Below, piece after piece: positions 1 through 6,635 of a stretch of 27,181 bases of DNA. Made by a program: the position numbers and the translations under genes. Each line of letters opens with the position of its first letter. Position 1 is the first letter of the stretch. Below the pieces are notes generated by a model. That model saw only the letters and a list, made by a program, of their open reading frames with translations. It searched no databases and was not told the origin of the DNA. The stretch is from DATEHG01 sp035279705 (GTDB taxonomy: Bacteria > Gemmatimonadota > Gemmatimonadetes > Gemmatimonadales > GWC2-71-9). The stretch lies in assembly GCA_035279705.1 (NCBI GenBank), contig DATEHG010000065.1, positions 1 through 27,181 of the forward strand, in the 5' to 3' direction.

Positions 1-1
1 C

Positions 2-1231
2 GAAGCGGCTCACGGGGCACCGGCCCCGCTCTGTGCGCTCGCTGCCCGCGCGGTGGGCAACGGCTGGGGCGGCTGGGGCGACGCCCCCGTTACTCCGCTC
101 GGCAAGGCGGCAGACCTGCCGATCCGGATGAACCGGCGCGATCTGATCGCCGCGGAGGACGAGAAGTTCCTGCTCGACAGCCTCGCGGCGCCGGATGCCT
201 GCGTGCGCGAACTCGCGGTTCGACTGCTCGGCAGGGAAGAGAGCGACCAAGTGGCCGACGGCCTGATCAGCCGGCTCGCCGCGCCCGATTCGAACCTGCG
301 GACCGTTGCGGCGTTCGGCCTCGGGCTGGTGCAGCCCAAGCGGGCCGTCGATGGCCTCCTCAAGACGGTGAAGGACGCCTCCGCCGGCGCCCGGGCCAAC
401 TCGGCGTGGGCGCTCGGCAGGATCGGCGACGGACGGGCGGTGGCTCCGGTCACGGCTGCGCTGAGCGACAAGTCCCCGGCGGTACGCGAAGCGGCGGCCG
501 GCGCGCTGGGCCGGCTCGATTCCACCTCGGCGGTGCCGGCACTCATCAAGGTGCTCAAGCAGGACGAGACCGCCTCGGTGCGCCGGACGGCGGCCTGGGC
601 CCTCGGCCAGCTCGAGGCGCGCGATGCCGCCGAAGCACTCGCGGCCGCGCTGCGCAGCGACAAGGACGCCTCGGTGCGGGAGATGAGCGCCTGGGCGCTG
701 GGCAACACCGACGGCAGTACCGGCAACTCCGCGCTGCTCGCCGCGACCAAGGGTGACAACGAAGCCTCGGTCCGCGAGATGGCCGTCTGGGCGGTCGCCC
801 AGCACGGTGATGAAACTGCGGCCGAGTGGATCGGGCAGGTGCTGGTGGGGGACAAGGACACCAGGGTGCGCGGGACGGCGGCCTGGGCTCTCGGCGAGAT
901 CGGTGGCAGGAACGCCCCCAAGGGACTGACCGACGCGCTCAACGACGCGGAGGAGGACGTACGGCTCAAGGCCGCCTGGGCGCTGGGGCAGATCGGGGAC
1001 GAGTCCGCGGTGCCGGCGCTGCGCACCGCGCTCGCCAAGGAGCAGTCGGCCGGCGTCCGGCGCGCCGAAGTCCGGGCGCTCATTCACTCGGGGGAAAAGG
1101 CGGACCGGCTGACGGAGTTGCTGCAGTCCAAGGATCCGCAGGTCCGTGAGGCCGCTATCCGCGGCATCGCGGGGCACTCGGGCATGGACCCCTGGCCCTG
1201 GCCGCAGCCGAGGCCGCGGCCGTTTCCCTGA
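2..1231 (+). CDS. HEAT-repeat protein, 5' end cut off by the window
   Basis: The frame is open from base 2 to a TGA at 1229-1231, so the gene most likely begins before the window. An internal GTG at 53 is possible but nothing supports it. The visible part holds about eleven HEAT/PBS-lyase-type repeats of roughly 31 residues, recognisable by recurring VRE-x-AAWALGQIGD-like helices and AVPAL-like second helices, followed by a short tail rich in Pro and Trp. Such repeats form an alpha-solenoid that binds other proteins. No catalytic domain is visible in this part. In some bacteria such repeats follow an M56/BlaR1-type membrane peptidase, but that half, if it exists, lies outside the window. The repeat assignment is secure; the biological role is unknown. 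Confidence 0.85.
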   Translation, partial: EAAHGAPAPLCALAARAVGNGWGGWGDAPVTPLGKAADLPIRMNRRDLIAAEDEKFLLDSLAAPDACVRELAVRLLGREESDQVADGLISRLAAPDSNLRTVAAFGLGLVQPKRAVDGLLKTVKDASAGARANSAWALGRIGDGRAVAPVTAALSDKSPAVREAAAGALGRLDSTSAVPALIKVLKQDETASVRRTAAWALGQLEARDAAEALAAALRSDKDASVREMSAWALGNTDGSTGNSALLAATKGDNEASVREMAVWAVAQHGDETAAEWIGQVLVGDKDTRVRGTAAWALGEIGGRNAPKGLTDALNDAEEDVRLKAAWALGQIGDESAVPALRTALAKEQSAGVRRAEVRALIHSGEKADRLTELLQSKDPQVREAAIRGIAGHSGMDPWPWPQPRPRPFP

Positions 1232-1264
1232 GTGTCTGCGGCACAATCACTGGACCAGATACAG

Positions 1265-1292
1265 GAAGCCCCGCGCACCCGCGCGGGGCTTC
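1265..1292. terminator. Strong hairpin between convergent genes
   Basis: Arms at 1265-1276 and 1281-1292 form a perfect 12-bp GC-rich stem with the loop ACCC. It lies 33 bases after the HEAT-gene stop and 58 bases after the PilX-like stop on the other strand, so it can serve both convergent genes. No T-run follows it on either strand, so it is not a textbook intrinsic terminator. Confidence 0.65.
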
Positions 1293-1350
1293 TGATGATA
1301 TCGGTCCGACGGCTGCCTTTCCGGGTCAGGTGGACACGACGCCGATCCGA

Positions 1351-2478
1351 CTAGTAGGTGCTCCAATCGCCGGTCCACGCGTTGGGCAGCGGCTGGAGCC
1401 CCTTGAACTGGCCAAGCGCATTGGCGAGGGCGCAGGCGTCATAGCGGATCGTCTTGGTGCCGCTGCCCACGTCACTCGCGCCGATGGCCGCACCGAGTGA
1501 ATCGGGGTTGCTCGAGGTCAGAAGGTTGAGGCCGGTAAACAGGGCGCCGTTGATGGTGGCGTTGCCGCTGATGGTCACCGTGCGGCCCACCAGGATCAGC
1601 CCGTTCCACGAATTCGAGCCGGTGATGCCCAGGCTGCCGGTGACGATCAGAATACCGCGGCCGTCGGACGGCAGGTTGAAGGACGAACCGGGGTCGTTAT
1701 TGACTCTGATGACCGGCCAGTCGCTGCCGGCAAACCAGGAGCTGTTCCACGTGGAGCCGGGGATGACGTAGTCGCCGGGGAGCATGGCACCGCTGGACAC
1801 GGCGGCCCAGTTGACCGGCACGGTTGCGGCGGCGGCGGAGTAGCTGCCGCCGAGATTCTGGATGTTGGGTGTACCGGAGGGCACCGAGGTGCCGCCGGAT
1901 TGCGAATACCCTGGAGGAGTCGGCACCGCCACACCGGCAATCGTATCGACCGGCGTGCCGCAGTTGTTGGCGCCGCTCAGCGATCCCGAGCCGCCGCTCT
2001 TGGTAATGCCGGTCAGTGAAGTCCATCCCGCCGTGGGCACGATGATCCCGGTGTTGTACCGGACCAGTTCCGCCACCGTGGCCCGCGGGTTGGGTGCTCC
2101 GGGGAAACTGCCGGCGGTGCGGACACCGGTGGCGCGCAGGACGTACAGCCCGGGATCCGTGCCGACGGGGGGGCGGATCCGGTTCAGGACCACGTCCGCG
2201 TAGCCGTTGCTCAGCGTCACCCGGGTGCTTTCCATCGCCGCCGGCGGCGTGGAGGTGAACCCAAGGCTGTCACGGTAGACCAGGAACTGCTGCAGGCCGC
2301 TCTGGGCCAGGGCAAAGGCGTCACTCCGGGCCACGGTATCGTCGTTGACCCGGCCCTCCACGCTGTTGAGTGCGAGGCCGGCGGCCACGATGGCCGTCAG
2401 CAGCCCCAGCATGAGCAGCACCATAGCCAGCGCGACGCCCCGCTTCGAGCGGAGCACGGCAAGGACGGACACGATCAC
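1351..2478 (-). CDS. PilX-like pilus assembly / minor pseudopilin protein
   Basis: The 375-residue product begins with a basic stretch followed by one hydrophobic helix (about residues 14-37, KRGVALAMVLLMLGLLTAIV). This is the pattern of PilX N-terminal proteins, which are minor components of type IV pili and type II secretion pseudopili and lack the strict G-FTLIE site. The rest is a Gly/Ser/Asn-rich, beta-type domain expected outside the membrane, with a few Cys that could form disulfides. The GTG start overlaps the TGA of the upstream pilW-like gene (GTGA), so translation is probably coupled. It is the last gene of the operon, with a hairpin about 60 bases downstream. The family call rests on position and on the N-terminal helix; the C-terminal domain is not recognised. 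Confidence 0.75.
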   Translation of the reverse strand: MIVSVLAVLRSKRGVALAMVLLMLGLLTAIVAAGLALNSVEGRVNDDTVARSDAFALAQSGLQQFLVYRDSLGFTSTPPAAMESTRVTLSNGYADVVLNRIRPPVGTDPGLYVLRATGVRTAGSFPGAPNPRATVAELVRYNTGIIVPTAGWTSLTGITKSGGSGSLSGANNCGTPVDTIAGVAVPTPPGYSQSGGTSVPSGTPNIQNLGGSYSAAAATVPVNWAAVSSGAMLPGDYVIPGSTWNSSWFAGSDWPVIRVNNDPGSSFNLPSDGRGILIVTGSLGITGSNSWNGLILVGRTVTISGNATINGALFTGLNLLTSSNPDSLGAAIGASDVGSGTKTIRYDACALANALGQFKGLQPLPNAWTGDWSTY

Positions 2479-3314
2479 CTCATCCGGTTCTGGAAGAAGA
2501 TGCCGAGCGTGACCCGGCTGACCTGCGGCGCACTGGCACCGGAAGGAATCCGGGCGCTGGCGCCGTTGAGGAGCACTTCGAATCCGCGGATGTCGCTGAG
2601 CGGGCTCGGTACGGCCGCCTGGGCGGTATCGGCGTTGAGCAAATAGAAGTTGAAGCGGGAAGAGGTATCCATGGGCGCGGCGATCTCGTCGCTGACCGCA
2701 CTGGTGACCAGCGTCCGCCAGAGCCCCTGCCGACCCGGGAAGGCCGCCGAACTCTTGAACTCGTAGCGAACCTGCCGGTAGAGGAAGATCGGCGCGCCGG
2801 GCACCGCGCTGGTCGGCGCGCCCGGCGTCAAGGTGATGACCTGGCCCCCGGTCACCGTGGTCACGCTGTCGAGCAGGCAGGTGGCCGCCGACCCGATGCC
2901 AACCGTGGTTCCACCCTCCACATAGTGATACCGGGCCACGCTGTCGCGCCAGGCAAAACCGGTGAACCCACCGGCGGCGTATCGCGATGAATCAGAAGGC
3001 AGCAGGCTCACGGTCGTGACGGAGCCTGTCGCCCGGCAGACCACGCCGGTGGCATAAGGCGAGCGAATCGTGATGTCCCGCGCGGCGGCGGCCACTACGC
3101 CATTGCTCACCTCGACCGGGCGGATATCGGTCGTGAGCAGGCGCTGGGCCGAACGCGACGCGCTGCGGGCGCGCTCGCCGGCATCCTGCCTGGCGACCAG
3201 CCGCGAGTTGGCCAGCATGAAGCGGGTCAGCATGATGCCCACAACGGCCATCATGATGATGCCGAGCATCAGCTCGATCAGCGTAAAGCCGCGACGCCCG
3301 GCGCCGGGAATCAT
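2475..3314 (-). CDS. PilW-like minor pseudopilin (prepilin signal)
   Basis: The 279-residue protein carries a type III prepilin leader: basic MIPGAGRRG, then FTLIELMLGIIMMAVVGIML. The prepilin peptidase would cut between Gly9 and Phe10, and Glu14 is the conserved +5 Glu. Length and place between a PilV-like and a PilX-like gene suggest PilW, a minor pilin that helps prime pilus assembly. The ATG at 3314 is preferred over an upstream in-frame start because it puts the leader at the N-terminus and overlaps the stop of the previous gene (ATGA). The longer reading would add 68 His/Pro-rich residues that look like out-of-frame sequence. The C-terminal domain is poorly conserved in this family, so PilW rather than another large pseudopilin such as GspJ is only probable. 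Confidence 0.8.
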   Translation of the reverse strand: MIPGAGRRGFTLIELMLGIIMMAVVGIMLTRFMLANSRLVARQDAGERARSASRSAQRLLTTDIRPVEVSNGVVAAAARDITIRSPYATGVVCRATGSVTTVSLLPSDSSRYAAGGFTGFAWRDSVARYHYVEGGTTVGIGSAATCLLDSVTTVTGGQVITLTPGAPTSAVPGAPIFLYRQVRYEFKSSAAFPGRQGLWRTLVTSAVSDEIAAPMDTSSRFNFYLLNADTAQAAVPSPLSDIRGFEVLLNGASARIPSGASAPQVSRVTLGIFFQNRMR

Positions 3315-3724
3315 GGGGCCCCGAACGGGCTCATGCTGATGAGCTTCGAGCGCTCGAACGTCGTGGTGTCCGGGCGGATCCGTGCCACCGTCGGTGTGAT
3401 GGTGAGGCGCACGCTGGTGCGGGTCGGGGTGATGGTCGTCAGCGTCACGCAGCGCTGGTGCGGAAACGCACCGGTGGTGATGGAGACGCACCCCGCACGG
3501 GTCGGCAGCGAGTCCCACGTCAGCGCCTCGAGGCGGTTGACCTGTCGGGACATTTCGGCGTTACGCATCGCGATGGCGCCAGACTGGGACGCCTGGTGCG
3601 CCATGGAGAGTGAAGTCCGGCCGAGCGAGGCCAGCACGATCGCGAAAATGACCAGCGCGATCGCGAGTTCGATCAGGGTGAATCCCGCCTCGGGGTCGTG
3701 CGCGGAAGGGCAGGGAGCGGTCAT
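3311..3724 (-). CDS. PilV/GspI-like minor pseudopilin (prepilin signal)
   Basis: This 137-residue protein has the leader MTAPCPSAHDPEAG followed by FTLIELAIALVIFAIVLASL. Cleavage is expected after Gly14, with Glu19 as the +5 Glu. The leader is a little longer than usual and unusually acidic. After the membrane helix comes a short extracytoplasmic domain with a Cys pair (near GCVSI and QRCVT) that could form a disulfide. Its ATG overlaps the TGA of the upstream GspH/FimT-like gene by 4 bases, and its own TGA overlaps the next start in the same way. Size and gene order point to PilV or GspI. It may work either in a type IV pilus or in a type II secretion pseudopilus; the window holds no ATPase or secretin gene to decide. 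Confidence 0.8.
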   Translation of the reverse strand: MTAPCPSAHDPEAGFTLIELAIALVIFAIVLASLGRTSLSMAHQASQSGAIAMRNAEMSRQVNRLEALTWDSLPTRAGCVSITTGAFPHQRCVTLTTITPTRTSVRLTITPTVARIRPDTTTFERSKLISMSPFGAP

Positions 3725-4167
3725 GGCAGGGTGACTACCCCTGTCCGGGTCGCGGTGATGGTCCTTACCGAGCCGCGGCTCCAGAGCGTCACCGTTGCCG
3801 CGGCGTCGGCATAGCCACTGGGAAAGATGGTGACCGGGGAAGGGGAGATCTGCACCGAATCCACCGCGAGGCCGTTGCCACGGGCAAAGGAGCGGCTGGA
3901 GTACACCTTCCCGGTCGCGCGGTCGGTCAGGGTATACCCTGTCTGCCCGGGCACCCCGGTGAGCAGGATGGGGGCACCGGTACGTTGGGCCAGGGTGAAG
4001 CCCTGCTCCAGATCCTGGGCCACGATGTTCGCCGCGCGAGTCGCGCTGACCCGGGCGACGGTTGGCGTGACCTTGGGGAGCATGATCGCCGTCAGGATGC
4101 TGAAAATGACAATCACCACCGCCGCCTCGACCAGGGTAAAGCCGCGGCGATTATCGACCGATTCCAT
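3721..4167 (-). CDS. GspH/FimT-like minor pseudopilin (prepilin signal)
   Basis: The 148-residue protein starts MESVDNRRG then FTLVEAAVVIVIFSILTAIMLP, a clear prepilin leader with cleavage after Gly9 and Glu14 at +5. The following segment (SATRAANIVAQDLEQGFTLAQRTG) matches the long amphipathic helix of GspH/FimT proteins, where a run of small and polar residues precedes a beta-rich head. It is the first gene of the pseudopilin operon. The ATG at 4167 is chosen because it places the leader correctly; the open frame extends 140 codons further upstream without protein-like character. No convincing Shine-Dalgarno sequence lies just before this ATG. Pseudopilus versus type IV pilus cannot be settled here. 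Confidence 0.82.
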   Translation of the reverse strand: MESVDNRRGFTLVEAAVVIVIFSILTAIMLPKVTPTVARVSATRAANIVAQDLEQGFTLAQRTGAPILLTGVPGQTGYTLTDRATGKVYSSRSFARGNGLAVDSVQISPSPVTIFPSGYADAAATVTLWSRGSVRTITATRTGVVTLP

Positions 4168-4457
4168 GACAGTTGGAACGAATCGTGACGACCTTGGCGC
4201 AATCCTTTTCAATTTTTCACTCCGGTCCGACTTCTTGCGAAGGACAACAGTAACTGGCCTGCCAGGACAGATAGCCGCAACTCGTGGGCCCCGGTTGGAG
4301 CTCGGCAAACCTTTCTGAATCAAGCGGTTGCTTCGTGATTTATTGTCGGGCAAGGCCCGGCTGGGCCCAATTTGCAAGGACCGCTTGCGGCTCTCGCGCC
4401 CAAGGCAATTCTGCCGCCCTTCGATCCGATCGTTTCGTTCCAGGTGGCCGGGTGAAC
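4168..4457. other. Gene-free stretch upstream of the pseudopilin operon
   Basis: About 290 bases between the GspH/FimT-like start and the hairpin at 4458. It must hold the operon's promoter on the minus strand. It includes a relatively AT-rich patch near 4195-4220 and another at 4330-4350 (TTATTG/CAATAA). I see no credible -35/-10 pair, no tRNA and no protein-like ORF. Confidence 0.5.
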
Positions 4458-4492
4458 TGCAAATCCCCCGCACGAGGTGCGGGGGCTTTGCA
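4458..4492 (-). terminator. Long hairpin, probable terminator of the MCP transcript
   Basis: Arms TGCAAA-T-CCCCCGCAC (4458-4473) and GTGCGGGGG-C-TTTGCA (4477-4492) pair over 15 bp with one mismatch and a GAG loop. On the minus strand it begins 16 bases after the stop of the small ORF ending at 4509, a usual terminator distance. There is no long U-run, only the AT-rich outer stem. Confidence 0.6.
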
Positions 4493-4508
4493 TTGTCCGT
4501 CGCCGCAA

Positions 4509-4703
4509 TCAGGCCGCGTCGAGCGGACCCGGTGCCAGCACCCCGGCGTGCTGGCGGGAGGATTCTCGGAAGCGGGGATCGACCCACTCGCGCCGCACCC
4601 CTCGGCGGATCCGCCCGACGACGCGGTACGGATACTCGAGGCCGAAGCTGCGGCGGCCCGGGGCGGCGTGCGGGCCGCTCGGTCGAACCCGGTGCGTAGT
4701 CAT
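4509..4703 (-). CDS. Possible small basic protein of 64 residues
   Basis: The ORF begins at an ATG four bases after the stop of the double-PAS chemotaxis gene on the same strand and ends 16 bases before a strong hairpin, so it would sit neatly inside that transcription unit. The product is very basic, with an Arg-rich middle (FGLEYPYRVVGRIRRGVRRE), no membrane segment and no motif I recognise. Third codon positions are strongly GC-rich, as in neighbouring genes. Against it, there is no clear Shine-Dalgarno sequence, although translation could be coupled to the upstream gene. It could also be untranslated 3' sequence. Confidence 0.45.
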   Translation of the reverse strand: MTTHRVRPSGPHAAPGRRSFGLEYPYRVVGRIRRGVRREWVDPRFRESSRQHAGVLAPGPLDAA

Positions 4704-4707
4704 CGGG

Positions 4708-6327
4708 TCAGGCCACGAATCGGGCGGTGAGCTGGCGTAGCTCGACCACCAGGCCGTCCAGCGCCGATGCCGACTTCTGGGTCTGCGCGGCTCCCTCGCG
4801 GGCGCCCTGCGCCGCTTCGCCGACGCCATGGATATTCTGGGCGATTTCGTGGGCGGCCTTGGCCGCTTCCGAGACGTTGCGGCTCATCTCGTTGGTGGTG
4901 GCTGTCTGCTCCTCCACCGCGCCCGCGATGGTGGTCTGGATCATGTTGATCTGCCCCACGATGCCGGTAATCTCGCGGATGGCGGACACCGCGGCCGCCG
5001 TATCGCCCTGGATCGTTTCGATCTTGAGGCCGATCTCCTCGGTGGCCCGGGCGGTTTCCTTGGCCAGCTCCTTCACCTCGTTGGCCACGACCGCGAAGCC
5101 CTTGCCCGATTCCCCCGCTCGGGCGGCTTCGATCGTCGCATTGAGGGCGAGGAGGTTGGTCTGCTGCGCGATCGCGGTGATGACCTTGATCACCTTGCCG
5201 ATTTCGGAGCTGGAGGTACCCAGCTTCCCGACCGTCAGGTTGGCCCCTTCCGCCACCTTCACACCGTGAGTGGCCACGCGGGCAGCCTCGGTGGCGTTCT
5301 TGGCGATCTCGCGGATCGAGGCCGTCATCTCCTCGGTGCCCGTAGCCACCGTCTGCACGTTGCGGGAGACTTCCTCCGCGGCGGTGGACACGATCCTGGC
5401 CTGGCTCGCGGTCTGGGTGGCCGCGGCGCCCAGCTGCTGGCTCACCGAACCCAGCTCCGTGGAAGAGCGGGCCAGCACGTCGGCCTTCTGGGCCACGGCA
5501 ATGAACGTGGTGCGCACCGCGGTAATGTCGGTGGCGTACTTCACCACCTTGCAGGGCTTGCCGTTGGCGTCGTTGATCGGGGTATAGGTGGCCTGGAGCC
5601 AGATTTCCTTGCCGCCGCGACCGACGCGACGGAACTCCCCCGTCTGCGCCTGGCCGGCGGCGAGGTCGAGCCAGAACTGGCGGTAGGCCGCGCCCGCCGC
5701 GGTGATCTGATCCACGAACATCCGGTGGTGCTTGCCGGTTACCTCGTCCAGGCGGTACCCCACCGTCTTGAGGAAGAGCTCGTTGGCCTGGCGAATGGTG
5801 CCGTCGAGGGCGAACTCGATCACGGCCTGGGTGCGGCTGATGGCGTCGAGCTGGCCTTCGAAGTCGGCGTTGCGAAGCTTGGCCTCGGTGATGTCCGTGG
5901 CGTACTTCACCACCTTGAAAGGCCGGCCGTCAGCGTCGAGGATCGGGTTGTAGCTGGCCTGAATCCAGACTTCGCGACCGCCTTTGCCGAGGCGCTTGTA
6001 CTCGGCCACCTGGAAACGACCGGTGCGCAGGTCGCTCCAGAACCGCTGATACTCGGGACTGGCGGCATATGCCGGCTCCACGAACATCCGGTGGTGCTGT
6101 CCGCGCACATCGGCGAGCTGGTAGCCCATCGCGCCGAGAAAGTTCTGGTTGGCGGTGAGAATCGTGCCGTCGAGGTCGAACTCGATGACCGCCTGAGCCT
6201 TGCTGATGGCCTCGACCTGGCCGCGTAGATTGGCCAGTTCATCGGCGCCGATCTCGACCATCTTGCCGGCCGTCGTCGCCATTTCCGCGACCGCCGTCGT
6301 TCCGCGCCAGCCGTTCCCGCTCTGCAT
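4708..6327 (-). CDS. Soluble methyl-accepting chemotaxis-type protein with two PAS domains
   Basis: The 539-residue protein has no signal peptide or membrane segment, so it should be cytoplasmic. Two similar PAS domains lie at about 38-148 and 160-270; both contain GYxLxEVxGxHHRMFV-like and KVVKYATDIT signatures. A coiled-coil signalling domain follows, with the highly conserved hairpin tip QQTNLLALNATIEAARAGE near residues 388-406. The tip contacts CheA and CheW in known transducers. No C-terminal NWETF-type CheR tether is present. The PAS-PAS-MCP layout resembles the Pseudomonas dispersal regulator BdlA and Aer2-like soluble sensors; PAS domains of this type may bind haem, FAD or small ligands, which sequence alone cannot tell. 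The ATG at 6327 has a GGAGAG sequence at suitable spacing. It does not lie beside any che gene here. Confidence 0.93.
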   Translation of the reverse strand: MQSGNGWRGTTAVAEMATTAGKMVEIGADELANLRGQVEAISKAQAVIEFDLDGTILTANQNFLGAMGYQLADVRGQHHRMFVEPAYAASPEYQRFWSDLRTGRFQVAEYKRLGKGGREVWIQASYNPILDADGRPFKVVKYATDITEAKLRNADFEGQLDAISRTQAVIEFALDGTIRQANELFLKTVGYRLDEVTGKHHRMFVDQITAAGAAYRQFWLDLAAGQAQTGEFRRVGRGGKEIWLQATYTPINDANGKPCKVVKYATDITAVRTTFIAVAQKADVLARSSTELGSVSQQLGAAATQTASQARIVSTAAEEVSRNVQTVATGTEEMTASIREIAKNATEAARVATHGVKVAEGANLTVGKLGTSSSEIGKVIKVITAIAQQTNLLALNATIEAARAGESGKGFAVVANEVKELAKETARATEEIGLKIETIQGDTAAAVSAIREITGIVGQINMIQTTIAGAVEEQTATTNEMSRNVSEAAKAAHEIAQNIHGVGEAAQGAREGAAQTQKSASALDGLVVELRQLTARFVA

Positions 6328-6635
6328 TTTCCCGCTCTCCGACTCGTGGTTTCAATGTTTCGTGTTGGTGCATCGAATTTGAATACTGCTTGAATAGACT
6401 ATCGGTTGATCGGCGGTGAACCTTAAGTCCATAAGCAGTTGTTACAGAACCGTTTAGGGCATGTTTCCCGGGTCGAAAATGAGGCGTCCAGGTGCGTTTA
6501 GGTGCTGCTCAGGCACCTAACGGTGATTCAAGTTCGGGCGTAGTTATGCCGACAATGAGTTGGGGGGAGTGTGCACGCCGTACTCTCTCGTCCACTCGCG
6601 AACCGTCGGCCTTTTAGCCAGCAGGCCTGAGCAGG
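6328..6635. promoter_or_regulatory. Divergent intergenic region with an inverted repeat
   Basis: This 308-base gap must hold the promoters for the MCP gene (minus) and the hybrid kinase (plus). An AT-rich segment lies at 6355-6440. A perfect inverted repeat TTAGGTGC-N7-GCACCTAA spans 6498-6520, about 115 bases before the kinase start, and a related half-site (CAGGTGCG) sits just upstream at 6489-6496. It could be an operator or an mRNA hairpin. No certain -10/-35 pair was found. Confidence 0.5.

Noticed and set aside
1265..1292. The hairpin as part of a transposon end or attachment site
   Set aside because: Its position between two convergent stops explains it as a terminator, and no recombinase gene or matching copy is visible.
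4670..4700. GGGTTCGACC on the minus strand, like a tRNA T-loop
   Set aside because: The bases around it do not form a T-arm or acceptor stem and no anticodon arm is present; it lies inside the small ORF.
4828..6228. Long plus-strand ORF of 466 codons opposite the chemotaxis gene
   Set aside because: It is antisense to a clear double-PAS MCP gene; its Gly/Leu/His/Arg-rich product is typical of shadow frames in high-GC DNA.
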